Counted from the first letter of the stretch, positions 35,096-45,020 are shown. The stretch is DNA of 63,351 nt from Streptomyces sp. HB132 (GCF_016909575.1 NZ_JAFBGA010000025.1:1-63351); one strand, 5' to 3'. Notes: generated from the letters alone by a model not told the origin. Translations and numbers: made by a program.

Positions 35096-36124
35096 CTAAA
35101 GGTCCTTGATCTGCGAATCGCCGACCGCGAGGGCCAGTGCGGAGCCGTAGGCGGAGGAAGGTGACTGGAAGCCGGCCGTGAAGGAACCGGCCAGTACGCG
35201 GCGGGCGATCTCCACGGACGACAGCTGGGTGAACCGGTAGCCGGTCGGTGTCTCGATCAGGGAACGGACCACGCTGCCGTCCCGGCCGGTCACCTCCGCA
35301 ACGACCTTGCTGCGTCCCACCTCCCGCTCCTGAGCGGTGGGCCCGTCAGGCAGCGCCGCGAGGTCCAGGTCGATGGGGAGCGGCTGACCGACCTGCACGT
35401 ACACCTCGATCGAGGGAACACCGGTGGCGTGGTGACTGGTGATCAGGTCACCCATGGACACGGATACGCACTCCTCCGGACCGTCGTCACCGAAGTCGAA
35501 CGAGGCGACCCTGGGCTCCGGCAGCGCGACGATGTCCCCGTCGCTGCGGACCAGCACGCCCAGGTCACCGATGCCCTCGGTCGCGCTGACGATGGACCCG
35601 CGGGAGAAGAGGTTCAGGCCCTCCGACTCCTCGGGGGTCGCACTGAGGAGCTTGAGCGCGAGGCGCAGGCCGACGGGCTCCGCGACACGGGCCGCGGCGT
35701 GGGCGGCCACGCAGTCGCTGGGCACCACGTCCCAGCCGGCGCCGGACATGACCATCACGCCGGCGGCCACTGCCTCGGCGTGCCGGGAGCGCGCGGTGGC
35801 GAAGACGTCGTATTCGGCGGTGGTGTCGAGGTAGTGCACACCCTTGTCGATGCAGGCGTCCATCAGCGGGCCCGCAGTGCGGTGGAAGGGGCCCGCGACG
35901 TTCAGCACCACGGCGATGCCGTCGAGCGCGTCCCGCAGAAGTGCGGGGTCGTCGACCGTGAAGGCGCGGCTTTCGACGCCGAGTTCCTCGCCGAGTACCT
36001 TGACGCGCTCCTGGTTGCGACCGGCCACGACGACGTCGAGGCCCGACTCCTTGGCGTGCTCGGCGACGAGCTTCCCGGTGTAACCGGTGGCGCCGTAGAC
36101 CAGCAGGCGGGGGGTGGCTGACAT
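35096..36124 (-). CDS. Saccharopine dehydrogenase-like NAD(P)-binding oxidoreductase
   Basis: A 342-residue protein with an N-terminal Rossmann fold (RLLVYGATGYTGKLVAEHAKESGLDVVVAGRNQ) and the saccharopine-dehydrogenase/trans-acting enoyl reductase-like C-terminal region (CIDKGVHYLDTTAEYD, SGAGWDVVPSDCVAAHAA). Members reduce or oxidise diverse substrates, including in lipid and polyketide metabolism. A WYL regulator lies upstream on the same strand, ending 297..172 bp from its start. The ATG at 36124 was chosen; the upstream open frame is non-coding. Confidence 0.85.
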   Translation of the reverse strand: MSATPRLLVYGATGYTGKLVAEHAKESGLDVVVAGRNQERVKVLGEELGVESRAFTVDDPALLRDALDGIAVVLNVAGPFHRTAGPLMDACIDKGVHYLDTTAEYDVFATARSRHAEAVAAGVMVMSGAGWDVVPSDCVAAHAAARVAEPVGLRLALKLLSATPEESEGLNLFSRGSIVSATEGIGDLGVLVRSDGDIVALPEPRVASFDFGDDGPEECVSVSMGDLITSHHATGVPSIEVYVQVGQPLPIDLDLAALPDGPTAQEREVGRSKVVAEVTGRDGSVVRSLIETPTGYRFTQLSSVEIARRVLAGSFTAGFQSPSSAYGSALALAVGDSQIKDL

Positions 36125-36296
36125 GTTGTGCTCCCATGAACGGGTAAGAGGTGGGGACTGCGGGAAGGCCCGTCCGAAGCGTGACGCGCTCGGCGCTCTG
36201 TGCCTCGCATTCAGGCTAGAAGCAGATCCGGACACCTACGGTCCTGGTTTCTCACCGGTCGCTGCGTGAGCCCGCCCGGTCGTCACGAGCGGAGCG

Positions 36297-37277
36297 TCAC
36301 TGCTGCTCATCGGCTCCCTGCCGGCCCGGTCCGTTGCCCCGGTACAGGTCGTCGAGCCGGGCGAGCAGTGCCTCGCGAACGGAGTCGGGCGACAGCACTT
36401 CCAGCCGTGTGCGCAGGCTGAGGAGGTAGCCGGCGAGCTGGTCGGGGTCGGATCCGCCGATGCTGATGACCGTCGCGTCCGGTCCGTCGGGTTCGTGGGT
36501 GGCGACGATGGGCGCCACCAGACGCCGGGCGTCGTCGTAGGACAGCGGGAGGCGGACACGGGCGAAGAAGGGGTACCCGGTGCGGGTGATGGTCTCGGAG
36601 ACCAGCTGCGCGGCGTCCGGGGCGTCCGGCAGCTCGACGACCTGCCCGGTGGACTCGACCCGCACCACCCGGTCGGCACGGAACGTCCGCCAGGCCGATC
36701 GTTCGACGTCGCGGGCCACGAAGTACCAGTGGGCGCCGGTGTACACCAGGCGGTGCGGATCGACGCACCGGACCGTGGTCGTGCCGTGCATGTCACGGTA
36801 GGTGAGTGTGGTGCGCTCGGACGCCCGGCAGACGGAGGCCAGCAGCAACAGCACGTCGGCGGACGCCCGGGGGGTCTCGCAGCGCGCGGTGTGTTCGACG
36901 GTGGCGTCCAGGCCCGCCAGCCGTTTCGCCATGCGGACGGGGAGGATCTGCCGCAGCTTCAGCAGCGCCGACAGTGCTGCCGGGTCGGCACCGAGTGCCG
37001 CACCGTGTGCGGCTTCCCTGAGCGCCACGGCCACGGCGAACACCTCGTCGTCGTCCAGATTCAGCGGCGGCATACGGTTGCCCGCGCCGAAGCGGTAGCC
37101 GCCACCCGGCCCCGGTACGGACTCCACGCCGTAGCCGAGCTCACGCAGCCGGTCGATGTCCCGGCGCACCGTGCGCTCCGTGACGTCCAGTTGTCGTGCG
37201 AGCTCCGCGTTGGACCAGGTGGGCCTGCTCGACAGCAGGGACACCAGCCGAAGCAGCCGGGCAGAGGTTGCGATCAT
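36297..37277 (-). CDS. WYL-domain transcriptional regulator (YafY-like)
   Basis: A 326-residue regulator with an N-terminal winged helix (ARLLRLVSLLSSRPTWSNAELARQLDVTERTVRRDIDRLRELGYGVES) and a WYL domain (ERTTLTYRDMHGTTTVRCVDPHRLVYTGAHWYFVARDVERSAWRTFRADRVVRV), in which the motif reads WYF. A WCX-type C-terminal extension follows. WYL proteins bind nucleotides, nucleic acid or small ligands. The likely target is the downstream oxidoreductase gene or itself. Confidence 0.9.
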   Translation of the reverse strand: MIATSARLLRLVSLLSSRPTWSNAELARQLDVTERTVRRDIDRLRELGYGVESVPGPGGGYRFGAGNRMPPLNLDDDEVFAVAVALREAAHGAALGADPAALSALLKLRQILPVRMAKRLAGLDATVEHTARCETPRASADVLLLLASVCRASERTTLTYRDMHGTTTVRCVDPHRLVYTGAHWYFVARDVERSAWRTFRADRVVRVESTGQVVELPDAPDAAQLVSETITRTGYPFFARVRLPLSYDDARRLVAPIVATHEPDGPDATVISIGGSDPDQLAGYLLSLRTRLEVLSPDSVREALLARLDDLYRGNGPGRQGADEQQ

Positions 37278-37512
37278 GAGAAGAACCTATTCGGGTGCCA
37301 CGGCGGGCGTGGTACCGGGCGGTTCGAGGACGGCGAGCCACGTCCCGACGTCACATCCAGCCCTCACGCCGCTCCCGTCACTCACGCGGTAGCCGGTGCT
37401 GCCGTCCTGGCCGCCGCCCGCCACCCGCCACCGCAAGCACCGCGTATTTCGCTCGGTGTGCTGCCGGACGTCGAACGGGCGGGAGCCGGAACCGTCGGAG
37501 GCGGAGCGTGGC

Positions 37513-38400
37513 CTACGCGACTTCGTCTGACCCGACAGGCCCTGCACGAAGCCCTGCGGGGGCGCTGCCGAGGTCGGCCGTCAGGTCAGCGGTGAGCCGG
37601 ACCAGATCGTCGAGGGCTGCCAGCGGGTCCGGCGCCTCCGTGTCGAGGGGAAAGACGATCCTCTCCACACCGGCTTGTTCGTACCCGCCGACGATCCCAG
37701 CTCCGGCCGGCCCCACATGCAGGACCGTCACGGGGACTTCACGGCCTGCGAGTTCGCGCAACCGCTCAATTCTCGGCTTCAACCCGTCGGGCGACTGAGG
37801 GTTGGGAAACCAGCCGTCTCCGACCTCCACCACCCGGGCGAATGCCTTTTCCCCACCGCCGACATAGACCGGGGGATGCGGGCGCTGCACAGGCTTGGGC
37901 CACGAATAGATGGGATCGAAGTCCACGAATTTACCATGAAATTCGGCCTTTTCGTGGTGCCATATTTCCTTCATCGCGAGAACATGCTCGGTCGCGATCG
38001 CGCCACGCCTGGCGGGATCCCCGCCGTGATTCGCCATTTCTTCGGCATTCCAACCGGATCCGATCCCGAAGATGAACCGACCGTGCGACAACAGGTCCAG
38101 AGATGCGATGAGCTTGGCCGTGGTGATCGGGTCCCTCTGCGCGACCAGCGCTATTCCCGTGCCGAGAAGCAGGTGATGGGTGACGCCGGCCATCGCGGTG
38201 AGTGCCACGAAAGGGTCGATAGTGTGGTAGAGGGAGGCCGGGCGATCACCGAACGGGTACGGCGACCTTTCATCAACGGGAATGTGGGTGTGCTCGGCGA
38301 GAAAAATCGAATCGAATCCTCGCTCCTCCACGGCTCGACCGTACTCGGCCGGGGACATGGTCGATCGGTCCGTGAAGGTGCAGTTCACCCCGAACTTCAT
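37513..38400 (-). CDS. LLM-class F420-dependent oxidoreductase
   Basis: A 295-residue luciferase-like monooxygenase family protein with a TIM barrel, of the F420-dependent subgroup common in actinobacteria. Markers are FDSIFLAEHTHIP, TAMAGVTHHLLLGTGIALVAQRDPITTAKLIASLDLLSHGRFIFGIGSGWNAEEMANHG and PVYVGGGEKAFARVVEVGDGWFP. The reaction (hydride transfer to or from an unknown substrate) cannot be predicted. ATG at 38400. 37278-37512 holds no gene. Confidence 0.92.
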   Translation of the reverse strand: MKFGVNCTFTDRSTMSPAEYGRAVEERGFDSIFLAEHTHIPVDERSPYPFGDRPASLYHTIDPFVALTAMAGVTHHLLLGTGIALVAQRDPITTAKLIASLDLLSHGRFIFGIGSGWNAEEMANHGGDPARRGAIATEHVLAMKEIWHHEKAEFHGKFVDFDPIYSWPKPVQRPHPPVYVGGGEKAFARVVEVGDGWFPNPQSPDGLKPRIERLRELAGREVPVTVLHVGPAGAGIVGGYEQAGVERIVFPLDTEAPDPLAALDDLVRLTADLTADLGSAPAGLRAGPVGSDEVA

Positions 38401-38987
38401 CGGTGGTTCCCTTTCCGATTGTGCCGGTTCGACTGTTGCGGACTGATTCCCTCGCGACGCGGTACGAGACCGAGGGCTTTTATCATGGGCATGGTTCTTG
38501 TTCTCCCTGCGATATTGATCGACAGTGCGCGGGCTCACGCGCTTCCCTTCCGGTGCCGGCCTCCCCCGTCAGGCCCTCCAGACCTACGACGGCATCCCCT
38601 GAGGGCTGCGAGGTCGGATCGGGCCCACTCCCTCCCCCGCGCAGTGACACGCTCTCCGCCGGCACGCCGGCCCCGGCCTCTCCAGGCCTTGCCGGCCTGG
38701 GAGTCGGTGTCCGGCGGCGCCGAGCCGTGGTTCACCGGGGTTACTCGATGAGCCACTCGTCATCGCACCGGCGGCGAAGGTCGGGCCCGCAAGCCGGCGT
38801 GTGCCACCGAGCCGGGAAATTCGTCAGCTCGGCCGATGACGGCGATGCGCGGACGCGGGCGCGCTTCGCCGGAGTGCGGGCGCCAGGACCGCCCCGAGAC
38901 GCACCACCCGGTCGTCTCCTGGCCTCTCCACGACGCAACCCCTCCTCCGCTGCCACCGGTTGCGCGCGAGTGAGGAACTGCCGTGCG
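38401..38987. other. Gene-free stretch
   Basis: About 590 bp between the LLM oxidoreductase start and the SDR stop. Frames are open in several registers because of high GC, but none looks like protein, and I see no repeat, RNA gene or clear terminator. Confidence 0.5.
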
Positions 38988-39761
38988 TCACACGGAAGGG
39001 AAGGAGCCTCCGTCGATGGTGACGTCGATTCCAGTGATGTACCGGGCCCCGTCGGACACGAGGAATGCCACCAGGTCGGCGACCTCCTCCGGGCGGCCGG
39101 GCCGGCCCAGAGGGACACCACCGAGCGCATCCATGATCGCCTGGCGTGCGGCCTGGTGGTCGGTGCCGGCGCTCGCCGCCATGTCGTCCATGAAGACCTG
39201 CGTGCCGGCTGTCTCGATGAATCCGGGCTGAATACGGTTGACCCGGACGCCCGAGGAGCCGAGCTCTGTGGCCAGCGCCTTGCTGTAGTTGCCCAGGGCA
39301 GCCTTGGCTGCCGCGTAAGGGACCGTGACGACGCTGGGAAGCCTGGCCCCGAGGGACGTCACGTGCACGATGGCACCCTTGCTCCGCTGCAGGGCCGGGG
39401 TGAGCACCCTGTCGATACGGACCGGGGCCATCAGATTCAGCGCCAGGGTCTGCTCCCAGACGGAGTCGCCGAAACTCGCGGCCGGCCCCATGGGCGCATC
39501 GCTGCCCCCGGCGTTGTGGACCACGATGTCGATGCCGCCGAAAGACTCCAGCACCGCTGCGGCAACGTCCTCGGCGCCCCGCGACGTGGAGAGGTCGGCC
39601 GCGACAAACAGGTCGATGTGCGCGGGCACCCCTCCGGCGGGCTTGCTGCGGGCCGTCGTGGCGACGCGAGCGCCGGCAGCCGCCAGGCGGCGCGTGATGG
39701 CCTCTCCGATCCCCTTGGTACCGCCGGTGACCAGAGCAGTCTTCCCTGTGAGATTCTCCAT
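38988..39761 (-). CDS. Short-chain dehydrogenase/reductase
   Basis: Classical SDR, 257 residues, NAD(P)-dependent. Cofactor loop TGGTKGIG at residues 11-18, HNAGG at about 82, catalytic Ser in VHVTSLGARLPS, YxxxK in VPYAAAKAALG, and the C-terminal GIDVTIDGG seen in many SDRs. It diverges from a MerR-family gene with a MerR-type promoter between, so it is very likely induced by the ligand of that regulator. Substrate unknown. Confidence 0.92.
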   Translation of the reverse strand: MENLTGKTALVTGGTKGIGEAITRRLAAAGARVATTARSKPAGGVPAHIDLFVAADLSTSRGAEDVAAAVLESFGGIDIVVHNAGGSDAPMGPAASFGDSVWEQTLALNLMAPVRIDRVLTPALQRSKGAIVHVTSLGARLPSVVTVPYAAAKAALGNYSKALATELGSSGVRVNRIQPGFIETAGTQVFMDDMAASAGTDHQAARQAIMDALGGVPLGRPGRPEEVADLVAFLVSDGARYITGIDVTIDGGSFPSV

Positions 39762-39820
39762 GACGCAACCCGTCCAAGTGCTTCGAGGGCCGTGGACCGG
39801 CCCCGCTGCATCCGACGATC

Positions 39821-39845
39821 GACCTTCCTGTAAGGGGAAGGTCAA
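39821..39845 (-). promoter_or_regulatory. MerR-type promoter/operator for the SDR gene
   Basis: Inverted repeat GACCTTCC (39821-39828) and GGAAGGTC (39836-39843) with a 7-base centre. Read on the minus strand it begins with a -35 box TTGACC (39845-39840); 19 bases later comes GATCGT as a possible -10 box. A dyad filling an over-long 19-bp spacer is the hallmark of promoters activated by MerR-family proteins, and the divergent gene encodes one. Confidence 0.75.
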
Positions 39846-39969
39846 ACCTGGCTGCGCCGACTGTGACGCAGGAGTCCCGCGTCACTGCTCCGCGCACCGT
39901 CACGAGTGAACGGTGCGCCGCCCTTTGCACGTGATCCCCAGCCCGCGGCCCGTCCGCGAAGGAGAAGTT

Positions 39970-40776
39970 GTGACGGCACGCCTCAGCATCGGCGAATTCG
40001 CTCTGATGACGCACCTGAGCAAGAAGGCGCTGCGGTACTACCACGAAGTGGGGCTCCTGGAGCCGATTCACACCGACCCGCACACCGGATACCGCCACTA
40101 CGGCACGGATCAGGTCACCCAGGCGCAGATCATCCGCTGTTACCGGGGGATGGACATGCCGCTACCGGAGGTCAAGGCCGTACTGGCCGCCGAGAGAACC
40201 GAGGACCGCAACGCGATCATCGCCACACATCTGACGCGTATGGAGGACCAGCTGAAGGAGACCAGCAAGGCCGTCCGGACGCTGCGTGAGCTTCTGACCG
40301 GAAGCAGCCGGCAACTCGACGTCGAGTTCCGCACGCTGCCCCGTACGCGGGTGTGGGCCCTGACCTCGATGATCAGCCTGGACGACTATTACACCTGGTA
40401 CGCAGAAGCTCTGCGGGAAATCCGCACTGCCTTGCCCCGTGCTGAGCGGGCCCCGCACGGCCCGCTGGGCGGGCTCGTCACACGAGAGCTGTTCACCGAC
40501 GAGACGGGCAGGGCAACGCTCTTCGTGCCCATGGATGTCCCGCCGCCGGCCGACACCCGGCTGGTGGAGACCAGCCTGCCGGCCACCCGTTACGCCGTGG
40601 CCGTGCACACGGGTGACCGCGAAGGGGCGGACCGGGTCTGCGGGGACCTGGGAAGTTACATCATGGAGCGACAGATCGGCGTACCGGGACCCGTGCGTGA
40701 GCACTACCTGTCGATCGAAGGCTCAAGCCCCACGCACACCGAGATCTGCTGGCCCGTCACGACGGATGCTCAGTAG
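39970..40776 (+). CDS. MerR-family regulator with GyrI-like effector domain
   Basis: A 268-residue activator. The N-terminal winged helix reads LSIGEFALMTHLSKKALRYYHEVGLLEPIHTDPHTGYRHYGTDQVTQAQIIRCYRGMDMPLPEV, followed by a coiled-coil dimer helix and a C-terminal GyrI/BmrR-type drug-binding domain (about residues 120-265). It probably senses a small lipophilic compound and activates the divergent SDR gene through the dyad at 39821-39843. GTG at 39970 with GAAGGAGAA upstream was chosen over the longer frame from 39913. Confidence 0.9.
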   Translation: MTARLSIGEFALMTHLSKKALRYYHEVGLLEPIHTDPHTGYRHYGTDQVTQAQIIRCYRGMDMPLPEVKAVLAAERTEDRNAIIATHLTRMEDQLKETSKAVRTLRELLTGSSRQLDVEFRTLPRTRVWALTSMISLDDYYTWYAEALREIRTALPRAERAPHGPLGGLVTRELFTDETGRATLFVPMDVPPPADTRLVETSLPATRYAVAVHTGDREGADRVCGDLGSYIMERQIGVPGPVREHYLSIEGSSPTHTEICWPVTTDAQ

Positions 40777-40879
40777 CCCCTGGCCGGAGTGGGATGCGGC
40801 AGCGGTGCCGCGGGAATGAAGTTGCCCGAAGCGGATGCCGGTCGGCATGACACCAGCTGCCTGGATCCGCAAACAAATG

Positions 40880-41200
40880 CCGATCAGGACCGGGTCCGCG
40901 ATCTATGTCCGGCCTGGCTGCCCGTCATTCCGGTCTCGCGCACGACGTATCAGACCGGCGAACTTGCCCAGTGCGATCTGTGGTTCCCACCGGCCGACGT
41001 CCCGCTGGGCCATGGGCAGAGCGGACGCCCGCCAGTCCTCGTGATGGTCGCGGGCTACTCACGGATCATCGCCGCACGAATGCTGCCCACCCGAACCACC
41101 GACGCCCTGACCGACGGACACTGGAAGCTTCTGACCTGCTGGAACGGGGCCCCGTAGATGCTGGTCCGGGACAACGAGGCAGCGGTTAGGCGATCACCAC
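40880..41200 (+). pseudogene. Relic of an IS21-family transposase (IstA)
   Basis: The frame reads SRTTYQTGELAQCDLWFPPADVPLG, then PPVLVMVAGYSRIIAARMLPTRTTD, an internal TAG at 41155-41157, and MLVRDNEAAV. These are the catalytic-core landmarks of IstA (CDLWFP with the first Asp, and WDNE, here RDNE). The N-terminal HTH, the rest of the core and istB are missing. It marks an old insertion at the left edge of the biosynthetic island. 41201-41615 has no gene I recognise. Confidence 0.8.
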
Positions 41201-41615
41201 ACCGCTCCCCCTTCCCCTCGGTCCGCACTTCGCTGTCGACGAGCAGCACGCCGGGCTCCCGGCCGCCATCGACACCAGCCGGCCCCGTGACGTCGACAAG
41301 GCTTCACGGCCTTGTTCTCGCCGCCCACCGACAGCAGTCACGTTCCGTAGCTGTCAGAGGGTGAAGGCGCTGGTCGAGAGCCAGCCAGTGGCGGTGAAGG
41401 CGGAGCACGTGTCGGCGGCGGTAGTGACGAAGCGGGCGGCTCCCGAGAACCGTCCGGGTCGGAGCTTTTTGGGTTCCCGATAGCGGGCCAGGCCCGTCAG
41501 GGCGAGCACCGGCGTCCGGCCGCGCTGGACGATCTCCGGCCAGAGCTGGGTGGGACCTGCCGCCGCCCTGTGCGGCTACGGACAACTCGTCCGCCTCACC
41601 ACGTGAGGCGCGGTC

Positions 41616-42872
41616 TTATAACCGTATGACGTTCTTTCCCGAAGTAACACCGCGGGTGTCGAGCAGCAGCCGCGCGCTCCTCGACAGACCCTCCCAGTCG
41701 TACGCTCGGTGTGCCTGAAGCAGAACCGTTACGTCGGCCTCCGTGGCTTCCTGCTCGGTGTCCGCCACGCTATGCAGCAGCCGCCCGCCCACACGCCACT
41801 CCGGGACGAACGGGTCGTGGTAGGAGAGATGGGCCCCCAACGCGAGGAGTCGTTCGGCGACGACCAGGCTCGGTGACTCCCGCTCGTCGGCGACATCGGC
41901 CTTGTATGTCACCCCGAGCAGCAGCACTTTCGAACCGCGCACACTGCGCCCGTCCTCGTTCAGGAGTCGCACGATGCGGTCCACGACGAAGGGAGGCATC
42001 CTGTCGTTGATCTCCTGTGCGAGTTCCACGAATCGAAACGGATACCCGAGGGAACGCACCCGGTACGAGAGATAGTTGGGATCGATGGGGATGCAGTGGC
42101 CACCCACCCCGGGGCCCGGCCGAAATGCCTGGAAACCGAACGGCTTGGTCGAGGCGGCGTCGATGGCCTCCCACAAGTCGATGCCAAGCTCGTGGCAGAA
42201 CACGGACATCTCATTGACCAGTGCGATGTTGACCTGGCGGTAGGTGTTCTCCAGAAGCTTGGACATTTCCGCCACCGCCGGTGAACTGACGGGCACAACG
42301 CGGTCGACGAACCTGCTGTAGAACCGCGTAGCCACCTGGCAACATCGCCCCGTGACACCACCAACGATCTTGGGGGTGTTCCGCAAGCCGAATTGTGCGT
42401 TGCCCGGGTCGATGCGCTCGGGCGAGAAAGCGAGGTGGAAGTCGCGACCCGCACGGCGACCGCCCCGTTCCAGCAGGGGACGCAGCACTTCTTCTGTGGT
42501 ACCCGGATACGTTGTCGACTCAAGTACGACGAGCGTATCCCGGCTCAGATGCTCCTCTATCGTCATGGCGGCGCGGCGTACCGCACCGAGATCGGGGACC
42601 GACTGACGTAGCGGTGTGGGAACGCAGATCAAGACTGTGTCGGCTCGGCCGATGCAGTCGGAGCCAGTCGTGGGTTCGAAGCCCAGCTCGAGGGCGTGAG
42701 CGACCTGGGCGTCGGAGATGTCGTCCACATGGCTGCAGCCGGCCAGGAGGCTGTCGACCCGGGCGGTGTTCGAGTCCAGGCCGTACACCTTGATGCCGGC
42801 CTCGGCGGCCTCCACGGCAAGGGGCAGCCCGACGTAGCCGAGACCTATGACGACAAGACAATGGTCCTGCAT
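41616..42872 (-). CDS. UDP-sugar 6-dehydrogenase (WbpA/WecC-like)
   Basis: NAD-dependent nucleotide-sugar dehydrogenase, 418 residues, oxidising C6 of a UDP-hexose or UDP-HexNAc to the uronic acid in two steps. N-terminal Rossmann motif VVIGLGYVGLPLAVEAAEAG, ESTTYPGTTEE, substrate-binding KLLENTYRQVNIALVNE, catalytic Cys in PGPGVGGHCIPIDPNYL, and C-terminal KVLLLGVTYKADVADERESPS. The GHCIP pattern and the TYPGTTE segment favour a WbpA/WecC-type enzyme over plain UDP-glucose dehydrogenase. The last sense codon is TTA. Probably supplies a uronate for the glycosyltransferase of the island. Confidence 0.92.
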   Translation of the reverse strand: MQDHCLVVIGLGYVGLPLAVEAAEAGIKVYGLDSNTARVDSLLAGCSHVDDISDAQVAHALELGFEPTTGSDCIGRADTVLICVPTPLRQSVPDLGAVRRAAMTIEEHLSRDTLVVLESTTYPGTTEEVLRPLLERGGRRAGRDFHLAFSPERIDPGNAQFGLRNTPKIVGGVTGRCCQVATRFYSRFVDRVVPVSSPAVAEMSKLLENTYRQVNIALVNEMSVFCHELGIDLWEAIDAASTKPFGFQAFRPGPGVGGHCIPIDPNYLSYRVRSLGYPFRFVELAQEINDRMPPFVVDRIVRLLNEDGRSVRGSKVLLLGVTYKADVADERESPSLVVAERLLALGAHLSYHDPFVPEWRVGGRLLHSVADTEQEATEADVTVLLQAHRAYDWEGLSRSARLLLDTRGVTSGKNVIRL

Positions 42873-43832
42873 GTGTGTTCCTTAGAGCAGAGAGGGACTG
42901 GGACAGCGGTTCCGGCCTCGCGGAGCCGTATGAGGGTGATCAGCTCTTTCGACGCCCGGCTTCCGTCAGCCCTCCGACTTCGCGTGAGAACTGCGGTCTG
43001 CCATCGGCCAGGGAGCTGACGACGAAGGGGCTGTCAGGCGTCCGGCACCTCACCGTGGTTCGTCGACGGGTCAGATCGTCGAATGGCCACTGCCACGGAG
43101 AACGGCCCCGTCCGGACCGTCATCGACGCGGGCAGGAGAATGCGCCGGCTGGCGGCGATGAACGTCGTCGACGTGATGCCGTGGCAAGCGCGGAGCGGCA
43201 ACGCCCGGGCGGACACGGAAGAACTCATCTGGGCAATGGCCGACAGCTGCGCCGCGCCGGACTGGCGGAGCTGAGTATGTGTCCGGCTCCGCTGCTGCCG
43301 AACGTCGGCCGGTTGGCCATCTCCCTGTCCGGGCGGACAGTCAGCCTGGTCGCGGGAGTGTTCGCCGGAGCAGCCAAGAGCGGCGCGAACGACGCTGCCA
43401 CGAACGTCGGCACGGCGTTCGTACACCGGGGAATTCGGCCGGTGCGGCTCAAGGAACTGGTTGTCGAGCCGAGGATGCTCCCCCCGCGCCGCCCTGAACT
43501 CACCACCGGCCGAGTTGGTTTCATCAGCAGTTCGCGGAACCTGCTCAGCGGCGTTCTCCGCCACCGGCCGTCCGTCCCCGGGGTCCGCGGCCCTGGAACG
43601 TCCCACCACCGACGCGACCAGGCCAGGGGCTGCGAGTGCCAACAGGCGTTGAAGGGCTTGGACCACCACTCGATCGACCCAGGAGCGCTCCTCGGTGACC
43701 AACCGGAGGTTCACTCTCTCCCAGCCGCCCGCAGGCGGCTTGACCGGAGCATGTAGAGCCCTTCCTTGCCGCCTCGGGGCCGGTGCCGTCACCTTGACGG
43801 GGAAAAGATCCCGGTGATCGTGGTAACGGAAT
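42873..43832. other. 960-bp stretch without a recognisable gene
   Basis: Long frames are open on both strands (for example minus 43034-43984 and plus 42875-43756), but none shows a family pattern and their composition looks like GC-driven shadows. One plus-strand frame around 43280-43500 (VAGVFAGAAKSGANDAATNVGTAF) has some protein character, so a decayed gene is possible. Confidence 0.5.
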
Positions 43833-44864
43833 TCAGGCGGACACCCAGCCGAGTTCAGCAGCCAGCACATGCGGGACTGCAACACCCTGCTCGCGAGCCA
43901 CCTCGGCGTGGGTGAGCTCGTACTGCTCCGGCAGGTAGGGGTGCGGTGGCGTTCCTGCGTAGCCCTCATGCACCGCATTCGCAATCACGTCTATCAAACT
44001 TGTCGTGTCCGTCGCACCGAACAACTGTGAATCGAAACCGATGAACAGCTGTGAGCATCCCATTGGAAGCTCTACCTGATGTCGTTGGCGGTTGACGAGC
44101 GGACTCACGGTTGCACCGGCCAGTACGCCGGCCAAGATTTCGATGATGAGCAGGACACCCAGCCCTTTATATCCACCGAAAACGGGCACCGAGCCCCCGT
44201 TGTCCAGGTCTTCGGGGTTTGTACTGGGCTGACCGATTGCGTCGAGCAGCCAGGTGGAAGGCACTTTCTCACCACGCAAGGCCGCCGAGCGGATCTTTCC
44301 GCAGGCGACTGTTCCTGCCGCAAAGTCTATTATGAAGGGCTTGTCGTCCGAACGGGGAACGATCAGGCACATTGCGTCGTTTCCCAGCGTCGCGTACTGC
44401 GCGCCGGGCGCGGACACACTGGGTCCCGATACATTCAGGATCAGGCCAATGACTCCACTGTCGGTGAAATATTTCCGATAGGCGGCCAGCATCCCGATGT
44501 GGTTGTTGTCGCGCACCCCCACTGCGGCCAGCCCCTGTTCGGCTGCAGCGGAAGCGCATCGACTTGCCGCCAACTCGGCTGCGAGCTGACCAAAAGCGCC
44601 GTTGCCTCGCACGAGACCCACGCTTCCGGAAACAGAAGTCCACGTCGGGCACGCCTGGGCATCAATTCCCCCGCGCCGGGCGCGCTCAAGATAAATAGGG
44701 AGCATTGCGACACCGTGTGACGGATGCCCACGCAACTCCGCGTCGACCAGCACGCGAGCCACAGCTGCCGCCGTCGAGGTGGGAGTTCCCACAGCTCTAA
44801 GAGTCCCCTCGGTCAGGTCGGTGAGTTCCGTCTCGCGGATATACAAGGCACTTCCGTGGGCCAT
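43833..44864 (-). CDS. LDH2/MDH2-type NAD(P)-dependent dehydrogenase
   Basis: A 343-residue member of the malate/L-lactate dehydrogenase type-2 family, which is unrelated to classical LDH. Markers are DAELRGHPSHGVAMLPIYLER (catalytic His), VGVRDNNHIGMLAAYRKYF, and VPVFGGYKGLGVLLIIEILAG. Members reduce 2-keto acids or cyclic imines (malate, sulfolactate, ureidoglycolate, diketogulonate, piperideine-2-carboxylate), so it may make a hydroxy- or imino-acid building block. The Shine-Dalgarno region is an unusual run of G just before the ATG. Codon use is noticeably more AT-tolerant than in the genes left of 41 kb. Confidence 0.88.
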   Translation of the reverse strand: MAHGSALYIRETELTDLTEGTLRAVGTPTSTAAAVARVLVDAELRGHPSHGVAMLPIYLERARRGGIDAQACPTWTSVSGSVGLVRGNGAFGQLAAELAASRCASAAAEQGLAAVGVRDNNHIGMLAAYRKYFTDSGVIGLILNVSGPSVSAPGAQYATLGNDAMCLIVPRSDDKPFIIDFAAGTVACGKIRSAALRGEKVPSTWLLDAIGQPSTNPEDLDNGGSVPVFGGYKGLGVLLIIEILAGVLAGATVSPLVNRQRHQVELPMGCSQLFIGFDSQLFGATDTTSLIDVIANAVHEGYAGTPPHPYLPEQYELTHAEVAREQGVAVPHVLAAELGWVSA

Positions 44865-45020
44865 GGCCCCCCCCTACATAGAACACGATACGCAGAAAAG
44901 AAGCGCTTGGGACAAGAGAGGGACGCAATGAAAGTAACAACATGTCGAGGGTGTCAATGAGGCCATCCAAGATTGGCCAGAAAAGGCCCATCCGACATCA
45001 TCCATGGGCTTGATCGTCTC

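Noticed and set aside
41304..41585. Minus-strand 93-codon frame between the IS21 relic and the UDP-sugar dehydrogenase
   Set aside because: No recognisable domain and no ribosome site; composition looks non-coding.
43034..43984. 316-codon open frame on the minus strand
   Set aside because: Overlaps the LDH2-type gene in another frame, has low-complexity Arg/Pro/Ser composition and no family pattern.
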